Of a DNA stretch of 6,840 nucleotides, positions 1 to 6,715 are shown in pieces; positions within the stretch are counted from its first letter, which is position 1; each line of letters opens with the position of its first letter. The stretch is from NCBI GenBank assembly GCA_009920595.1, contig RFZR01000087.1:1-6840 (forward strand). Direction: 5' to 3'. The DNA is from Alphaproteobacteria bacterium (lineage in GTDB: Bacteria > Pseudomonadota > Alphaproteobacteria > Rhizobiales > Beijerinckiaceae). The position numbers and the translations under genes were made by a program. The notes under the pieces were generated by a model that did no database searches, was not told where the DNA came from, and was given only the letters and a program-made list of their open reading frames with translations.

Positions 1-610
1 GAAATTTCGCGACGAGAAAAAATATGTCGACCGCTTGCGCGATGCGAAGGCCAAAACATCTCTGATTGATGCCGTCAAAATCGCTTATGGCAAAGTCGAG
101 GCACTGCCTTTGACCATTGGCGTTCAGGATTTCGATTTCATGGGCGGCTCGCTCGGCATGGCTGCCGGTGAAGGCGTGATCAAAGGCATGGAAACGGCGA
201 TTGCCAAAAAGACGCCTTTCGTTTTGTTTGCTTCATCCGGTGGCGCGCGCATGCAGGAAGGCATGTTCTCGCTGATGCAAATGCCGCGCACAACGGTGGC
301 TGTGCGCAAACTTCGCGAAGCGAAGTTGCCCTATATCGTTGTACTCACAAACCCGACGACGGGTGGCGTGACGGCGTCTTATGCGATGCTGGGCGATGTT
401 CACATTGCGGAGCCCGGCGCGCTCATCGGTTTTGCGGGTCCGCGCGTGATCGAACAGACAATCCGCGAAAAACTTCCGGAAGGATTCCAACGCGCGGAAT
501 TCTTAAAGAGCCACGGCATGGTCGATATGGTCGTACATCGGCATGAGATGAAAGCGACGATCGCGCGGCTTTGCCGCATCCTCACCAAATCCGATAAAAA
601 GGCCGCGTGA
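1..610 (+). CDS. accD: Acetyl-CoA carboxylase carboxyltransferase subunit beta, 5'-truncated by the window edge
   Basis: AccD pairs with AccA to transfer the carboxyl group from biotinylated BCCP to acetyl-CoA, giving malonyl-CoA for fatty acid synthesis in the cytoplasm. The reading frame is open from base 2, so the gene begins outside the window. 202 residues are visible, against roughly 300 for the family, so about 100 N-terminal residues, including the four-cysteine zinc ribbon, are missing. The visible part is the crotonase-fold carboxyltransferase domain. It starts KFRDEKKYVDRL and carries the glycine-rich SGGARMQEG (visible residues 79-87), TNPTTGGVTAS (116-126) and GFAGPRVIEQT, all AccD hallmarks. 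It ends in a lysine-rich KSDKKAA tail with a TGA stop. An internal TTG at base 35 lies in conserved sequence and is not the real start. The next gene is a penicillin-binding protein, not the folC that commonly follows accD in this bacterial group. Confidence 0.97.
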   Translation, partial: KFRDEKKYVDRLRDAKAKTSLIDAVKIAYGKVEALPLTIGVQDFDFMGGSLGMAAGEGVIKGMETAIAKKTPFVLFASSGGARMQEGMFSLMQMPRTTVAVRKLREAKLPYIVVLTNPTTGGVTASYAMLGDVHIAEPGALIGFAGPRVIEQTIREKLPEGFQRAEFLKSHGMVDMVVHRHEMKATIARLCRILTKSDKKAA

Positions 611-619
611 AAAGCGACC

Positions 620-634
620 TTAACCGCCGCTTAA
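620..634. promoter_or_regulatory. Candidate CtrA-binding site (TTAA-N7-TTAA)
   Basis: TTAA at 620-623 and TTAA at 631-634 are separated by exactly seven bases (ccgccgc). This is the full consensus bound by the alphaproteobacterial cell-cycle regulator CtrA (TTAA-N7-TTAA, often followed by C). It starts 9 bases after the accD stop and ends 60 bases before the penicillin-binding protein start. A site that well placed suggests cell-cycle control of the murein synthase gene. An isolated TTAA half-site follows at 683-686. No clear -35/-10 pair could be recognised in the gap, so whether the site would activate or repress cannot be told. The spacing and halves are seen directly; the role is inferred. 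Confidence 0.5.
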
Positions 635-694
635 GCGCAACTCGCTAATTGTACCCACTGCGGGCATGTCGTCCGCGCGGGGTTAAATTCATTT

Positions 695-2821
695 ATGAGC
701 GATCGGCGCGGCGCGGGCCGGGGACGGCACGAGCCCTATTTCGAAGATGATCAGCCTGAAGCAGCGCCGAAAACGCGGCGACGTGGCGCGTCAACTGCGC
801 GCGGACAAGCTGAGGATCCGGAGACGGAGCGCGCGCCATCAAAGCGCCCGCCCCGCCGCCAAGAGCATCGTGACCATGAAAAGCCACGCGCCACAAAGCC
901 ACGCCGCTCACTGATCGGGCGTTTTTTCTACTGGAGTGTGGTACTCGGTCTTTGGGGCATCATCGCGCTTGGTGTTCTTGTCGCCTATCACGCGTCGAAA
1001 CTCCCGCCGATTGATCAATTGGCGGTTCCGAAGCGACCGCCGAATATTGCGATTCTTGGATCGGATGGAACGCTGCTCGCCAATCGCGGCGAAACCGGCG
1101 GGCGTGAAGTCTCGCTCTCCGAACTACCGCCCTATCTGCCGCAAGCTTTCATCGCCATTGAAGATCGCCGCTTCTATACGCACGCAGGGATTGATCCCAT
1201 CGGCATCGCACGAGCGCTCGTTAGAAACATCATGCGCGCGGGCGGCGGTATGCAAGGTGGCTCAACGCTTACGCAACAGCTCGCAAAGAATCTTTTTCTA
1301 ACGCAAGAGCGCACCGCGTCGCGCAAAATTCAAGAAGCGATTCTGGCTCTTTGGCTTGAGCGCAAATTTTCAAAAAATGAAATTCTCGAACTTTATTTGA
1401 ACCGGGTCTATTTTGGTTCGGGTGCCTATGGGGTTGAAGGGGCGGCCCAGAAATATTTTGGCAAATCAGCGCGCGATGTCACGATTGCGGAAGCCGCCAT
1501 TCTCGGCGGTCTCGTGCAATCACCTTCGCGCTTAGCGCCGACGCGAAATCCGGATGCAGCGCGTGCCCGCGCATCGCTCGTGCTTGCCGCGATGCAGCGT
1601 GAAGGCTTCATCACCGACGCTCAAATGAAAGAGGCGCTTGCACGCCCAGCCGACGCACAGAAATCAAAAACAGCGAATTCGGTTCTCTATGCGGCCGATC
1701 ATATCATTGATCGTCTCGATGATTTGATCGGTTCAATTGAAGGCGATCTCATCGTCACAACAACATTGAATCCGATGATGCAAGCGGCGGCTGAAAAAGC
1801 TTTAACAGATGAGCTTACGGCCAAAGGACAAAAATTTGGCGTGAGCCAAGGCGCTGTGCTCGCGATGGATCCTGACGGCGCGATTCGCGCCTTTGTTGGC
1901 GGGCGCAATTACAGTGAAAGCCAATTTGATCGCGTGACCAATGCACGACGTCAACCAGGCTCTGCCTTCAAAGCTTTTGTTTATCTTGCCGCGCTCGAGA
2001 AGGGCTTGACGCCAGACACGATGCGCGAGGATGCGCCTATCAATGTCAAAGGCTGGCAACCCGAAAATTATGCAAAAGACTATCGGGGTCAGGTGACTCT
2101 TACCGAAGCGTTGTCACAATCTTTGAATACAGTCGCCGTGCGTCTTGGTCTCGAAATCGGCCCACGCACGGTTGCAACAACAGCGCAAAGATTAGGAATT
2201 CGTTCGAAGCTTGATGCGAATGCCTCAATCGCTTTGGGGACATCCGCCGTCACACCGCTTGAACTTGTGTCTGCCTATGCGAGTTTCGCGAATGGCGGCG
2301 TCAGTGTTGAGCCTTATGTGATCACCGAAGTGATAACACGCGAAGGTGATCTTCTCTATACCCGTCCAGACGCATCCCCGCATCAAGTGATTGACCCAAC
2401 AATTCTTGCCAATTTCAATGTGATGATGCGCGAAACAGTGAAGAGTGGCACTGCGAAAAAAGTTGACCTTCCTGGATGGGATGCAGCAGGCAAAACCGGA
2501 ACGAGTCAGGATTTCCGCGACGCATGGTTCATCGGCTATACCGGCGCACTCGTCACCGGCGTGTGGCTTGGCAATGATGATAATTCACCGACAAAACATG
2601 TGGCGGGGGGCAGCCTGCCGGTTGAGATTTGGTCGCGCTTTATGAAACAGGCGCTTGCAAAAACAAAACCTGTCATTCTTCCCGCAAGCGAGTTGCCGCA
2701 ATCAGATCTTTTCTCTGTACTTGGTCGTGCGCTGTTTGGCACACAATCACAAAATAACAATGCGCCGCAAAAAGGGCCGTTGCTCTTGCAACCGCAAATG
2801 GATGCACCGCAATCGCAATAG
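695..2821 (+). CDS. Class A penicillin-binding protein, bifunctional murein glycosyltransferase/transpeptidase (PBP1A family)
   Basis: This enzyme polymerises lipid II into glycan strands and cross-links the stem peptides at the outer face of the inner membrane. Of its 708 residues, 1-72 form a strongly charged, Arg-rich cytoplasmic tail that looks disordered. One transmembrane anchor lies at about 74-98. The GT51 glycosyltransferase spans about 115-300, with catalytic Glu156 in EDRRFYTHAG, GGSTLTQQ (188-195), and RKIQE (210-214) carrying the second acidic residue. The transpeptidase spans about 384-650 with the serine tetrad SAFK (Ser423-Lys426), SLN (476-478) and KTGT (600-603). A Gln/Pro/Asn-rich tail closes the protein. 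The linker between the domains is short, so the large inserted domain of E. coli-type PBP1a is absent. The ATG start is supported by the arginine-rich N-terminus typical of these proteins, although the ribosome site is poor. All catalytic motifs are intact. The subtype (PBP1A-like or PBP1C-like) is less certain than the class. A CtrA-type site lies upstream. Confidence 0.95.
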   Translation: MSDRRGAGRGRHEPYFEDDQPEAAPKTRRRGASTARGQAEDPETERAPSKRPPRRQEHRDHEKPRATKPRRSLIGRFFYWSVVLGLWGIIALGVLVAYHASKLPPIDQLAVPKRPPNIAILGSDGTLLANRGETGGREVSLSELPPYLPQAFIAIEDRRFYTHAGIDPIGIARALVRNIMRAGGGMQGGSTLTQQLAKNLFLTQERTASRKIQEAILALWLERKFSKNEILELYLNRVYFGSGAYGVEGAAQKYFGKSARDVTIAEAAILGGLVQSPSRLAPTRNPDAARARASLVLAAMQREGFITDAQMKEALARPADAQKSKTANSVLYAADHIIDRLDDLIGSIEGDLIVTTTLNPMMQAAAEKALTDELTAKGQKFGVSQGAVLAMDPDGAIRAFVGGRNYSESQFDRVTNARRQPGSAFKAFVYLAALEKGLTPDTMREDAPINVKGWQPENYAKDYRGQVTLTEALSQSLNTVAVRLGLEIGPRTVATTAQRLGIRSKLDANASIALGTSAVTPLELVSAYASFANGGVSVEPYVITEVITREGDLLYTRPDASPHQVIDPTILANFNVMMRETVKSGTAKKVDLPGWDAAGKTGTSQDFRDAWFIGYTGALVTGVWLGNDDNSPTKHVAGGSLPVEIWSRFMKQALAKTKPVILPASELPQSDLFSVLGRALFGTQSQNNNAPQKGPLLLQPQMDAPQSQ

Positions 2822-2822
2822 A

Positions 2823-3569
2823 TCAAATATAGCGATGAAGACTCGCGCCGTGGCGCTTCAACCATGCTTCAGCCTTTTTATAATCGGGATAAAGCGAAGC
2901 GACAATTGACCAAAAACGCGGTGAATGATTAAGCTCTTTCAAATGCGCCACTTCATGCGCAGCGAGATAATCAAGAATTTCCGGCGGCGCGAAAATCAAC
3001 CGCCATGAAAAATTCAATCGTCCATCGGCCGAACATGATCCCCAGCGACTTCTTGTATCTTTAAGCGCAATGCGGCGCGCAGGAATTCCGAGTATTTTTG
3101 TGTAACGCTCGACCGCTTGATCAAGCGCAGAGCGCGCTTCCTTTTTCAAAAAATCACGAAGACGACGTGGCGCGTGGTCAATTCTTCCCGCGACAATCAG
3201 ATGATGTGAACCTTCTTCATCGCGTTCAACACTCACGGTGCCGCGTTTTTCACCGCGATGCGTAATGCGATGTGACACACCACGGAAGAGAATTTCAGCG
3301 CCCGGTACAATCTGAACATGATCGTCAAATTTATTGAGACGATCAGCAATCCAACCGCCATGGCGCGACGCAAAATCGACCGCCTGATCGAAAGAGCTTC
3401 GCATCGGCATTGTGAGTGTCACAACACGTGTCACCGCCGACACGCGCAAAGTGAACCGCCGCGCTTTCGCCATGCGTTTGACGGCGACACGAAATGTCGC
3501 CTCGCCATGAACGATGTCGAGATGCGAAGGTGGGGACTTTTGCCGCGCGTGGGTGAAGAGAAGACTCAT
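2823..3569 (-). CDS. YgjP-type (DUF45, M48-like) zinc metallopeptidase
   Basis: The 248-residue protein has no signal peptide or membrane segment, so it is expected to be cytoplasmic. Its C-terminal half holds the hallmark of the YgjP/WLM-like group: RWGSCS (175-180), a short beta region ending NFSWRLIFAP, then the zinc motif HEVAH (205-209; ligands His205 and His209, catalytic Glu206) and NHSPRFW, in which His215 is the likely third ligand. The N-terminal half is a variable basic region with the FTLRVSAVTRVVTLTMP strand usual in the family. Length is normal and the active site complete. Substrates of the family are poorly known, and a role in protein turnover is only a guess. Its stop is one base from the stop of the converging penicillin-binding protein gene. 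It lies 50 bases downstream of phaZ on the same strand and shows no strong promoter of its own, so read-through from phaZ is likely. The start site is moderately certain because the ribosome site is weak. Confidence 0.9.
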   Translation of the reverse strand: MSLLFTHARQKSPPSHLDIVHGEATFRVAVKRMAKARRFTLRVSAVTRVVTLTMPMRSSFDQAVDFASRHGGWIADRLNKFDDHVQIVPGAEILFRGVSHRITHRGEKRGTVSVERDEEGSHHLIVAGRIDHAPRRLRDFLKKEARSALDQAVERYTKILGIPARRIALKDTRSRWGSCSADGRLNFSWRLIFAPPEILDYLAAHEVAHLKELNHSPRFWSIVASLYPDYKKAEAWLKRHGASLHRYI

Positions 3570-3593
3570 GCAGCACCCATCGTGCCTTGATGC

Positions 3594-3613
3594 GCGCGCG
3601 CTGTCACGCGCGC
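3594..3613 (-). terminator. GC-rich hairpin just after phaZ, possible weak terminator or attenuator
   Basis: GCGCGCG (3594-3600) is exactly complementary to CGCGCGC (3607-3613) across a 6-base loop, giving a seven-pair all-G/C stem 6 bases past the phaZ stop and 24 bases before the metallopeptidase start. In the direction of transcription it is followed by atcaagg, not by a run of T, so it is not a canonical intrinsic terminator. It may protect the phaZ 3' end or reduce read-through. Alternating GC can form such stems by chance. Confidence 0.3.
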
Positions 3614-3619
3614 TGCACC

Positions 3620-4900
3620 TTAACTCACAAGCTTCAAGGTCTTGCCGGTCGATTTTTTGGCGTCATGAGCACTGTTCGCCATGAAATCGGCAATGCGCGG
3701 CGCCACTTCGGCACGGAAACGCGAGCCGTTGAACACGCCATAATGGCCGACCTTCGGCTGCAGCCAATGGACACGACGGGTTTCAGGAATATTCACACAG
3801 AGCTTATGCGCGGCGCGGGTCTGGCCAACGCCAGAGATATCATCATTCTCGCCTTCAACCGTCATCAGCGCGCAGCGTTTAATCGCCGTCAAATCCACCG
3901 GCTGATCACGATGCATCATCTCGCCATTCGGTAAAGCGTGGCGCACAAATACTGTATCCACCGTTTGCAGATAGAACTCCGCCGTCAGATCCATCACCGC
4001 GAGATATTCATCATAGAAATCGCGATGTTTCTCCGCCGAGTCGCCATCACCATGCACGAGATGCGAGAACATTTCTCCATGCGCTTCGATATGACGATCA
4101 ATATTCATCGCCATAAACCCTGAGAGCTGCAAGAAGCCCGGATAAACATCCCGCATAAAGCCGGGATTGGGCAAAGGCACCTTCACAATACAATGACGCT
4201 TAAACCATTCGGTGCCACGATCTTGCGCGAGAAGATTGACCTTTGTGGGGCTTTCACGCGTATCAATCGGACCGCCCATCAAAGTCATCGACAAAGGCGT
4301 TGCCGGATCGCCTTCCGCTTCCATGCGCGCAATCGCGGCAATCACAGGAACAGAAGGCTGGCACACGGCCATCAAATGAAGATCAGGACCCAAGAGACGG
4401 ATCATATCGATCACATAATCGATATAATCATCGAGATCGAAACGACCGGTGCTCAAAGGCACGGTGCGTGCATCCACCCAATCGGTGATGTACACATCAT
4501 GGGTCGGCAAAAATGTTTCAACAGTACCCCGCAGCAATGTGGCATAGTGGCCAGACATCGGCGCAACCATCAAAATCTTTGGTTGATTGAGAGGACGCCC
4601 CGGGCTCATTTTGCGGAAATTCACGAGATTGCAAAAGGGCTTTGACAACAAAACGTCTTCGACGATTTCGGTTTGGACACCATTCACATTGACAGAGCCG
4701 TAACCAAATTCGGGCTTTCCGTAACGGCGCGTCGTTCGCTCAAACATCTCACACGCAGCGGCAACACCGCGACCGAACGGCGAATGACTCAACGGATTTA
4801 CGGGGTTGTTGTAGAAGAGCTTGGTGGATCCTGCGAGCGCGCGCGCAGGGCCGAGCAAGGCATGCGTGGCCTCATACCACATGTAGAGCGGAAGCTTCAT
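3620..4900 (-). CDS. phaZ: Intracellular poly(3-hydroxybutyrate) depolymerase
   Basis: This enzyme cleaves PHB in cytoplasmic storage granules, releasing hydroxybutyrate units when carbon runs short. The 426-residue product matches the usual length of the intracellular PhaZ family (TIGR01849, with the PHB_depo_C C-terminal region). It opens with MWYEATHALLGPARALAG and NPVNP, followed by an alpha/beta-hydrolase core containing MVAPMSGHYATLLRGTV and YITDWVDAR. The nucleophile is a cysteine in AVCQPSVP (Cys180), as in Ralstonia PhaZ1, rather than the serine of a lipase box. The acid is one of the aspartates in GENDDISG (353-354), and the base is His386 in KVGHYGVF. No signal peptide is seen, which fits an intracellular enzyme. 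The start is chosen from homology and an AAGGA ribosome site (4911-4915). A GTG immediately upstream (4901-4903) is equally well spaced and would add one residue. The ABC permease gene ends 142 bases upstream, a gap with its own apparent regulatory motifs, so phaZ probably begins a transcription unit. Confidence 0.95.
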   Translation of the reverse strand: MKLPLYMWYEATHALLGPARALAGSTKLFYNNPVNPLSHSPFGRGVAAACEMFERTTRRYGKPEFGYGSVNVNGVQTEIVEDVLLSKPFCNLVNFRKMSPGRPLNQPKILMVAPMSGHYATLLRGTVETFLPTHDVYITDWVDARTVPLSTGRFDLDDYIDYVIDMIRLLGPDLHLMAVCQPSVPVIAAIARMEAEGDPATPLSMTLMGGPIDTRESPTKVNLLAQDRGTEWFKRHCIVKVPLPNPGFMRDVYPGFLQLSGFMAMNIDRHIEAHGEMFSHLVHGDGDSAEKHRDFYDEYLAVMDLTAEFYLQTVDTVFVRHALPNGEMMHRDQPVDLTAIKRCALMTVEGENDDISGVGQTRAAHKLCVNIPETRRVHWLQPKVGHYGVFNGSRFRAEVAPRIADFMANSAHDAKKSTGKTLKLVS

Positions 4901-4935
4901 CACCTGACCGTCCTTCGACCAGCTTGAACTGGGCC

Positions 4936-4941
4936 ATTTTA
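4936..4941 (-). promoter_or_regulatory. Possible -10 element of the phaZ promoter
   Basis: Read on the minus strand this is TAAAAT, five of six matches to TATAAT. It would place the transcript start near 4929 and leave a leader of about 28 bases before the phaZ start. The region 16-18 bases further upstream has no good TTGACA-like box, so support is weak. The TGC-rich dyad at 4942-4954 would lie directly against it in the spacer, where a bound repressor would block RNA polymerase. Confidence 0.25.
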
Positions 4942-4992
4942 TTGCAGTGCACAAAAGGCACTTTAGTCCCAATCGACCTGATTGTGCAATGC
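4942..4992. promoter_or_regulatory. Two oppositely oriented copies of a TTGTGCANTGC motif upstream of phaZ, candidate PhaR-like operators
   Basis: The first copy, TTGCAGTGCACAA on the plus strand (4942-4954), reads TTGTGCACTGCAA on the minus strand and contains the perfect dyad TGCA-N-TGCA (4943-4951). The second copy, TTGTGCAATGC (4982-4992), is on the plus strand and differs from the first only at the central base over 11 positions. Centres are 38 bases apart. They lie 42-54 and 82-92 bases upstream of the phaZ ATG. TGC-rich dyads are the known targets of PhaR, the repressor that senses PHB and controls phasin and depolymerase genes in alphaproteobacteria. The repeat is seen directly; assignment to PhaR is inferred. 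Confidence 0.45.
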
Positions 4993-5042
4993 TTCTAAGG
5001 TCATAGACACATAAAGCTCTTAAAACTCTGTGATGAAGTCTG

Positions 5043-5867
5043 TCATTCACCCATTTGCATGAGGGAGCCGGCTTCGCGGGCTTTTTCAAGCAAGATGCGG
5101 AACGCGAGGCTTGCAGCAGCAAAAAGCACAATATTGAGGGCAAAGGCCTCGGCCATGAGATCAAACCGGATCTGATGATCGATGAGCAGCGCACGAAGCC
5201 CCTCAAACACATAGGTCGGCGGCAGGCTCCACGCCACCGGCTGCAACCATGCCGGCAGGATCGTGACCGGATAATAGACCGAGGTGAGCGGCAGGAGGAC
5301 AAACATCACCGTCCAAGCGAGGCTCTCCGCGCCAAGCCCAAGCCGCATCACGAGGCCGGATACAAAAAGCCCGACCGCCCATCCGGTCAAAACGAGATTG
5401 GCAAAAAACAAAGCGGCGCTGATGCCGAGCGCGAAATAATTAAAGCCGAAAAAAATCGTGGCCATCACCGCAACGGGTCCCAAGCCAATCGCCAATCGCA
5501 CAAGACTCATGATGATGAGGGCCGCAATAAATTCTGAAGGACGCATCGGACTCATCAAGAGATTACCGATGTTACGCGCCCAGATTTCTTCAAGAAATGA
5601 AACGGAAAATCCGAGTTGGCTGCGAAACAAAACATCCCATAACAACATTGCACCAATCAATGTGCCTGCAGCGAATGCCGCGCGTCCTGATGCACCTGAG
5701 ATATAGACTTGAATGAAACCCCATGTCAGCATTTGCACGGTGGGCCAATAAACAAGTTCAAGCAAACGTGGCCATGAAGAGCGCAACAAGTATGTATAAC
5801 GCAAAATCAGCGCGCCAACGCGTGTGAAAGAAAAGCCGGAATCATATCGATAATTTTTCGCACTCAT
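5043..5867 (-). CDS. ABC-2 type transporter permease
   Basis: This is the membrane half of an exporter partnered by the ATPase encoded immediately upstream. The 274 residues contain about six hydrophobic segments, near 36-56, 64-84, 112-140, 146-172, 182-204 and 239-259, after a cytoplasmic N-terminus. Family hallmarks are YWPTVQMLTWGF (first segment), the cytoplasmic loop ARNIGNLLMSPMRPSEF, and the late LPLTSVYYPVTILPAWLQP followed by LPPTYVFEGLRALL. The same pattern is found in YadH/NodJ-like permeases. Substrates of this class range from lipids and polysaccharides to drugs, and the sequence does not reveal which applies here. The ATG overlaps the ATPase stop in ATGA (5864-5867) and has a strong AAGGAG ribosome site, so the two are translated together. 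Start and length are well supported. Confidence 0.93.
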   Translation of the reverse strand: MSAKNYRYDSGFSFTRVGALILRYTYLLRSSWPRLLELVYWPTVQMLTWGFIQVYISGASGRAAFAAGTLIGAMLLWDVLFRSQLGFSVSFLEEIWARNIGNLLMSPMRPSEFIAALIIMSLVRLAIGLGPVAVMATIFFGFNYFALGISAALFFANLVLTGWAVGLFVSGLVMRLGLGAESLAWTVMFVLLPLTSVYYPVTILPAWLQPVAWSLPPTYVFEGLRALLIDHQIRFDLMAEAFALNIVLFAAASLAFRILLEKAREAGSLMQMGE

Positions 5868-6622
5868 GCCGCAGCTCCTTGCGTCAAAGGCGCTCGCGCG
5901 ACATCAAGGAACACTTCCTCAAGCGAATGACGACCATATTTTTCAATCAAATTTTGCGGCGTGCCCTCATCGGCAATCGTACCTGCTTTCATGATGATCA
6001 CACGATCGCATAAGCGTTCAACTTCCGCCATATTATGCGATGCCAGAAGAATAGAAGCGCCATGCGCTTTGCGATAAGTTTCAAGCCGTGTACGCACCCA
6101 ATCCGCCGTATCCGGATCAAGCGAAGCGGTCGGCTCATCAAGCAATAAAAGATCGGGTTCATTGATCAAAGATTTCGCAAGCGCAACGCGTGTCTTTTGT
6201 CCGGCAGACAGGGCTCCGGATTCGCGATCAAGAAACTCTTCAAGATGAAGCTCGCGCGCCAATTCGATGATGCGCTCTTTGATCTTCCGCACGCCGTAAA
6301 GACGACCAAACACTTCGAGATTTTGTCGCACCGTCAGCCGATGCGGCATATCCACATAAGGACTTTCAAAATTCATTCGAGGAAGCACCGCATAACGGTC
6401 TTTGGCCATATCGACGCCGAAGACTTTCACGCTCCCCGCGCTTGGCAAAACGAGGCCCATAATCATACCGATCGTCGTCGTTTTACCCGCGCCATTGCCA
6501 CCCAGAAGCCCAAGGACTTCCCCGCGTGCGAGGCTGAAACTGATCCCGCGCACGGCCAGAACGCCCGAGTAGCGCTTCTGCAACTCGCGAATCTCGATGG
6601 CGGGCGGGGAATTTTCGGTCAT
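5864..6622 (-). CDS. ABC-2 exporter ATP-binding protein
   Basis: This cytoplasmic ATPase powers the adjacent permease. The 252 residues form one nucleotide-binding domain: Walker A GGNGAGKTT (41-49), signature LSAGQKTRV (138-146; LSAGQ in place of the common LSGGQ), Walker B LLLLDEPTASLDP (158-170) with catalytic Glu163, and the switch histidine His196 in SHNM. The segment where the Q-loop glutamine is expected reads RMNFESPYVDM (82-92) and has no obvious Gln, apparently a subfamily trait and not damage. The C-terminal EKYGRHSLEEVFLDVAR resembles the tail of drug and lipid exporter ATPases. It is the first gene of the minus-strand series. A possible -10 box (TATAAG on the minus strand, 6660-6665) lies upstream without a recognisable -35. 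The ribosome site before the ATG is weak, but homology starts within a few residues of the N-terminus. Confidence 0.95.
   Translation of the reverse strand: MTENSPPAIEIRELQKRYSGVLAVRGISFSLARGEVLGLLGGNGAGKTTTIGMIMGLVLPSAGSVKVFGVDMAKDRYAVLPRMNFESPYVDMPHRLTVRQNLEVFGRLYGVRKIKERIIELARELHLEEFLDRESGALSAGQKTRVALAKSLINEPDLLLLDEPTASLDPDTADWVRTRLETYRKAHGASILLASHNMAEVERLCDRVIIMKAGTIADEGTPQNLIEKYGRHSLEEVFLDVARAPLTQGAAA
5875..5880 (-). promoter_or_regulatory. Strong ribosome-binding site of the ABC permease
   Basis: On the minus strand this reads AAGGAG, a near-perfect Shine-Dalgarno sequence, 7 bases before the permease ATG and inside the last codons of the ATPase gene. It fixes the permease start and, with the ATGA overlap, indicates translational coupling that keeps the two exporter subunits in balance. 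Confidence 0.75.
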
Positions 6623-6715
6623 TTCGACGAAGCTTTCACAGAATTCGGGCTGGTTGGGCCTTATAAACGCTAAAACCCGTCCCGTCGCGCGCCATTCTCA
6701 CCCAACGTGCCAAAA

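Noticed and set aside
628..637. CGCTTAAGCG palindrome after accD as a terminator
   Set aside because: It has no loop and no T tract. Its TTAA is better explained as half of the CtrA-type site.
936..1301. Second plus-strand open frame of 121 codons within the penicillin-binding protein gene
   Set aside because: It overlaps the GT51 domain in another frame, its product is Arg/Ser-rich without any motif, and the main frame is clearly the coding one.
2845..2856. GCGCC-GT-GGCGC stem as a terminator for the penicillin-binding protein gene
   Set aside because: The loop is only two bases, no T run follows directly, and it lies in the coding region of the metallopeptidase. It is better explained by codon content.
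4193..4645. Plus-strand open frame of 150 codons inside phaZ
   Set aside because: It is the antisense shadow of the conserved phaZ core. The product is His/Arg/Ile-rich with no domain, and it lacks a ribosome site.
4901..5302. In-frame upstream extension of the phaZ frame (about 134 extra residues)
   Set aside because: The extension runs antisense through the permease 3' end and has no family similarity. It is rich in Cys, Arg and Ser, and phaZ homology begins at the MKLPLYMWYEATH start, which has a suitable ribosome site.
5055..5537. Plus-strand open frame of 160 codons inside the permease gene
   Set aside because: It lies antisense to conserved membrane segments. Its highly charged Lys/Arg/Glu composition is what the reverse of hydrophobic codons gives.
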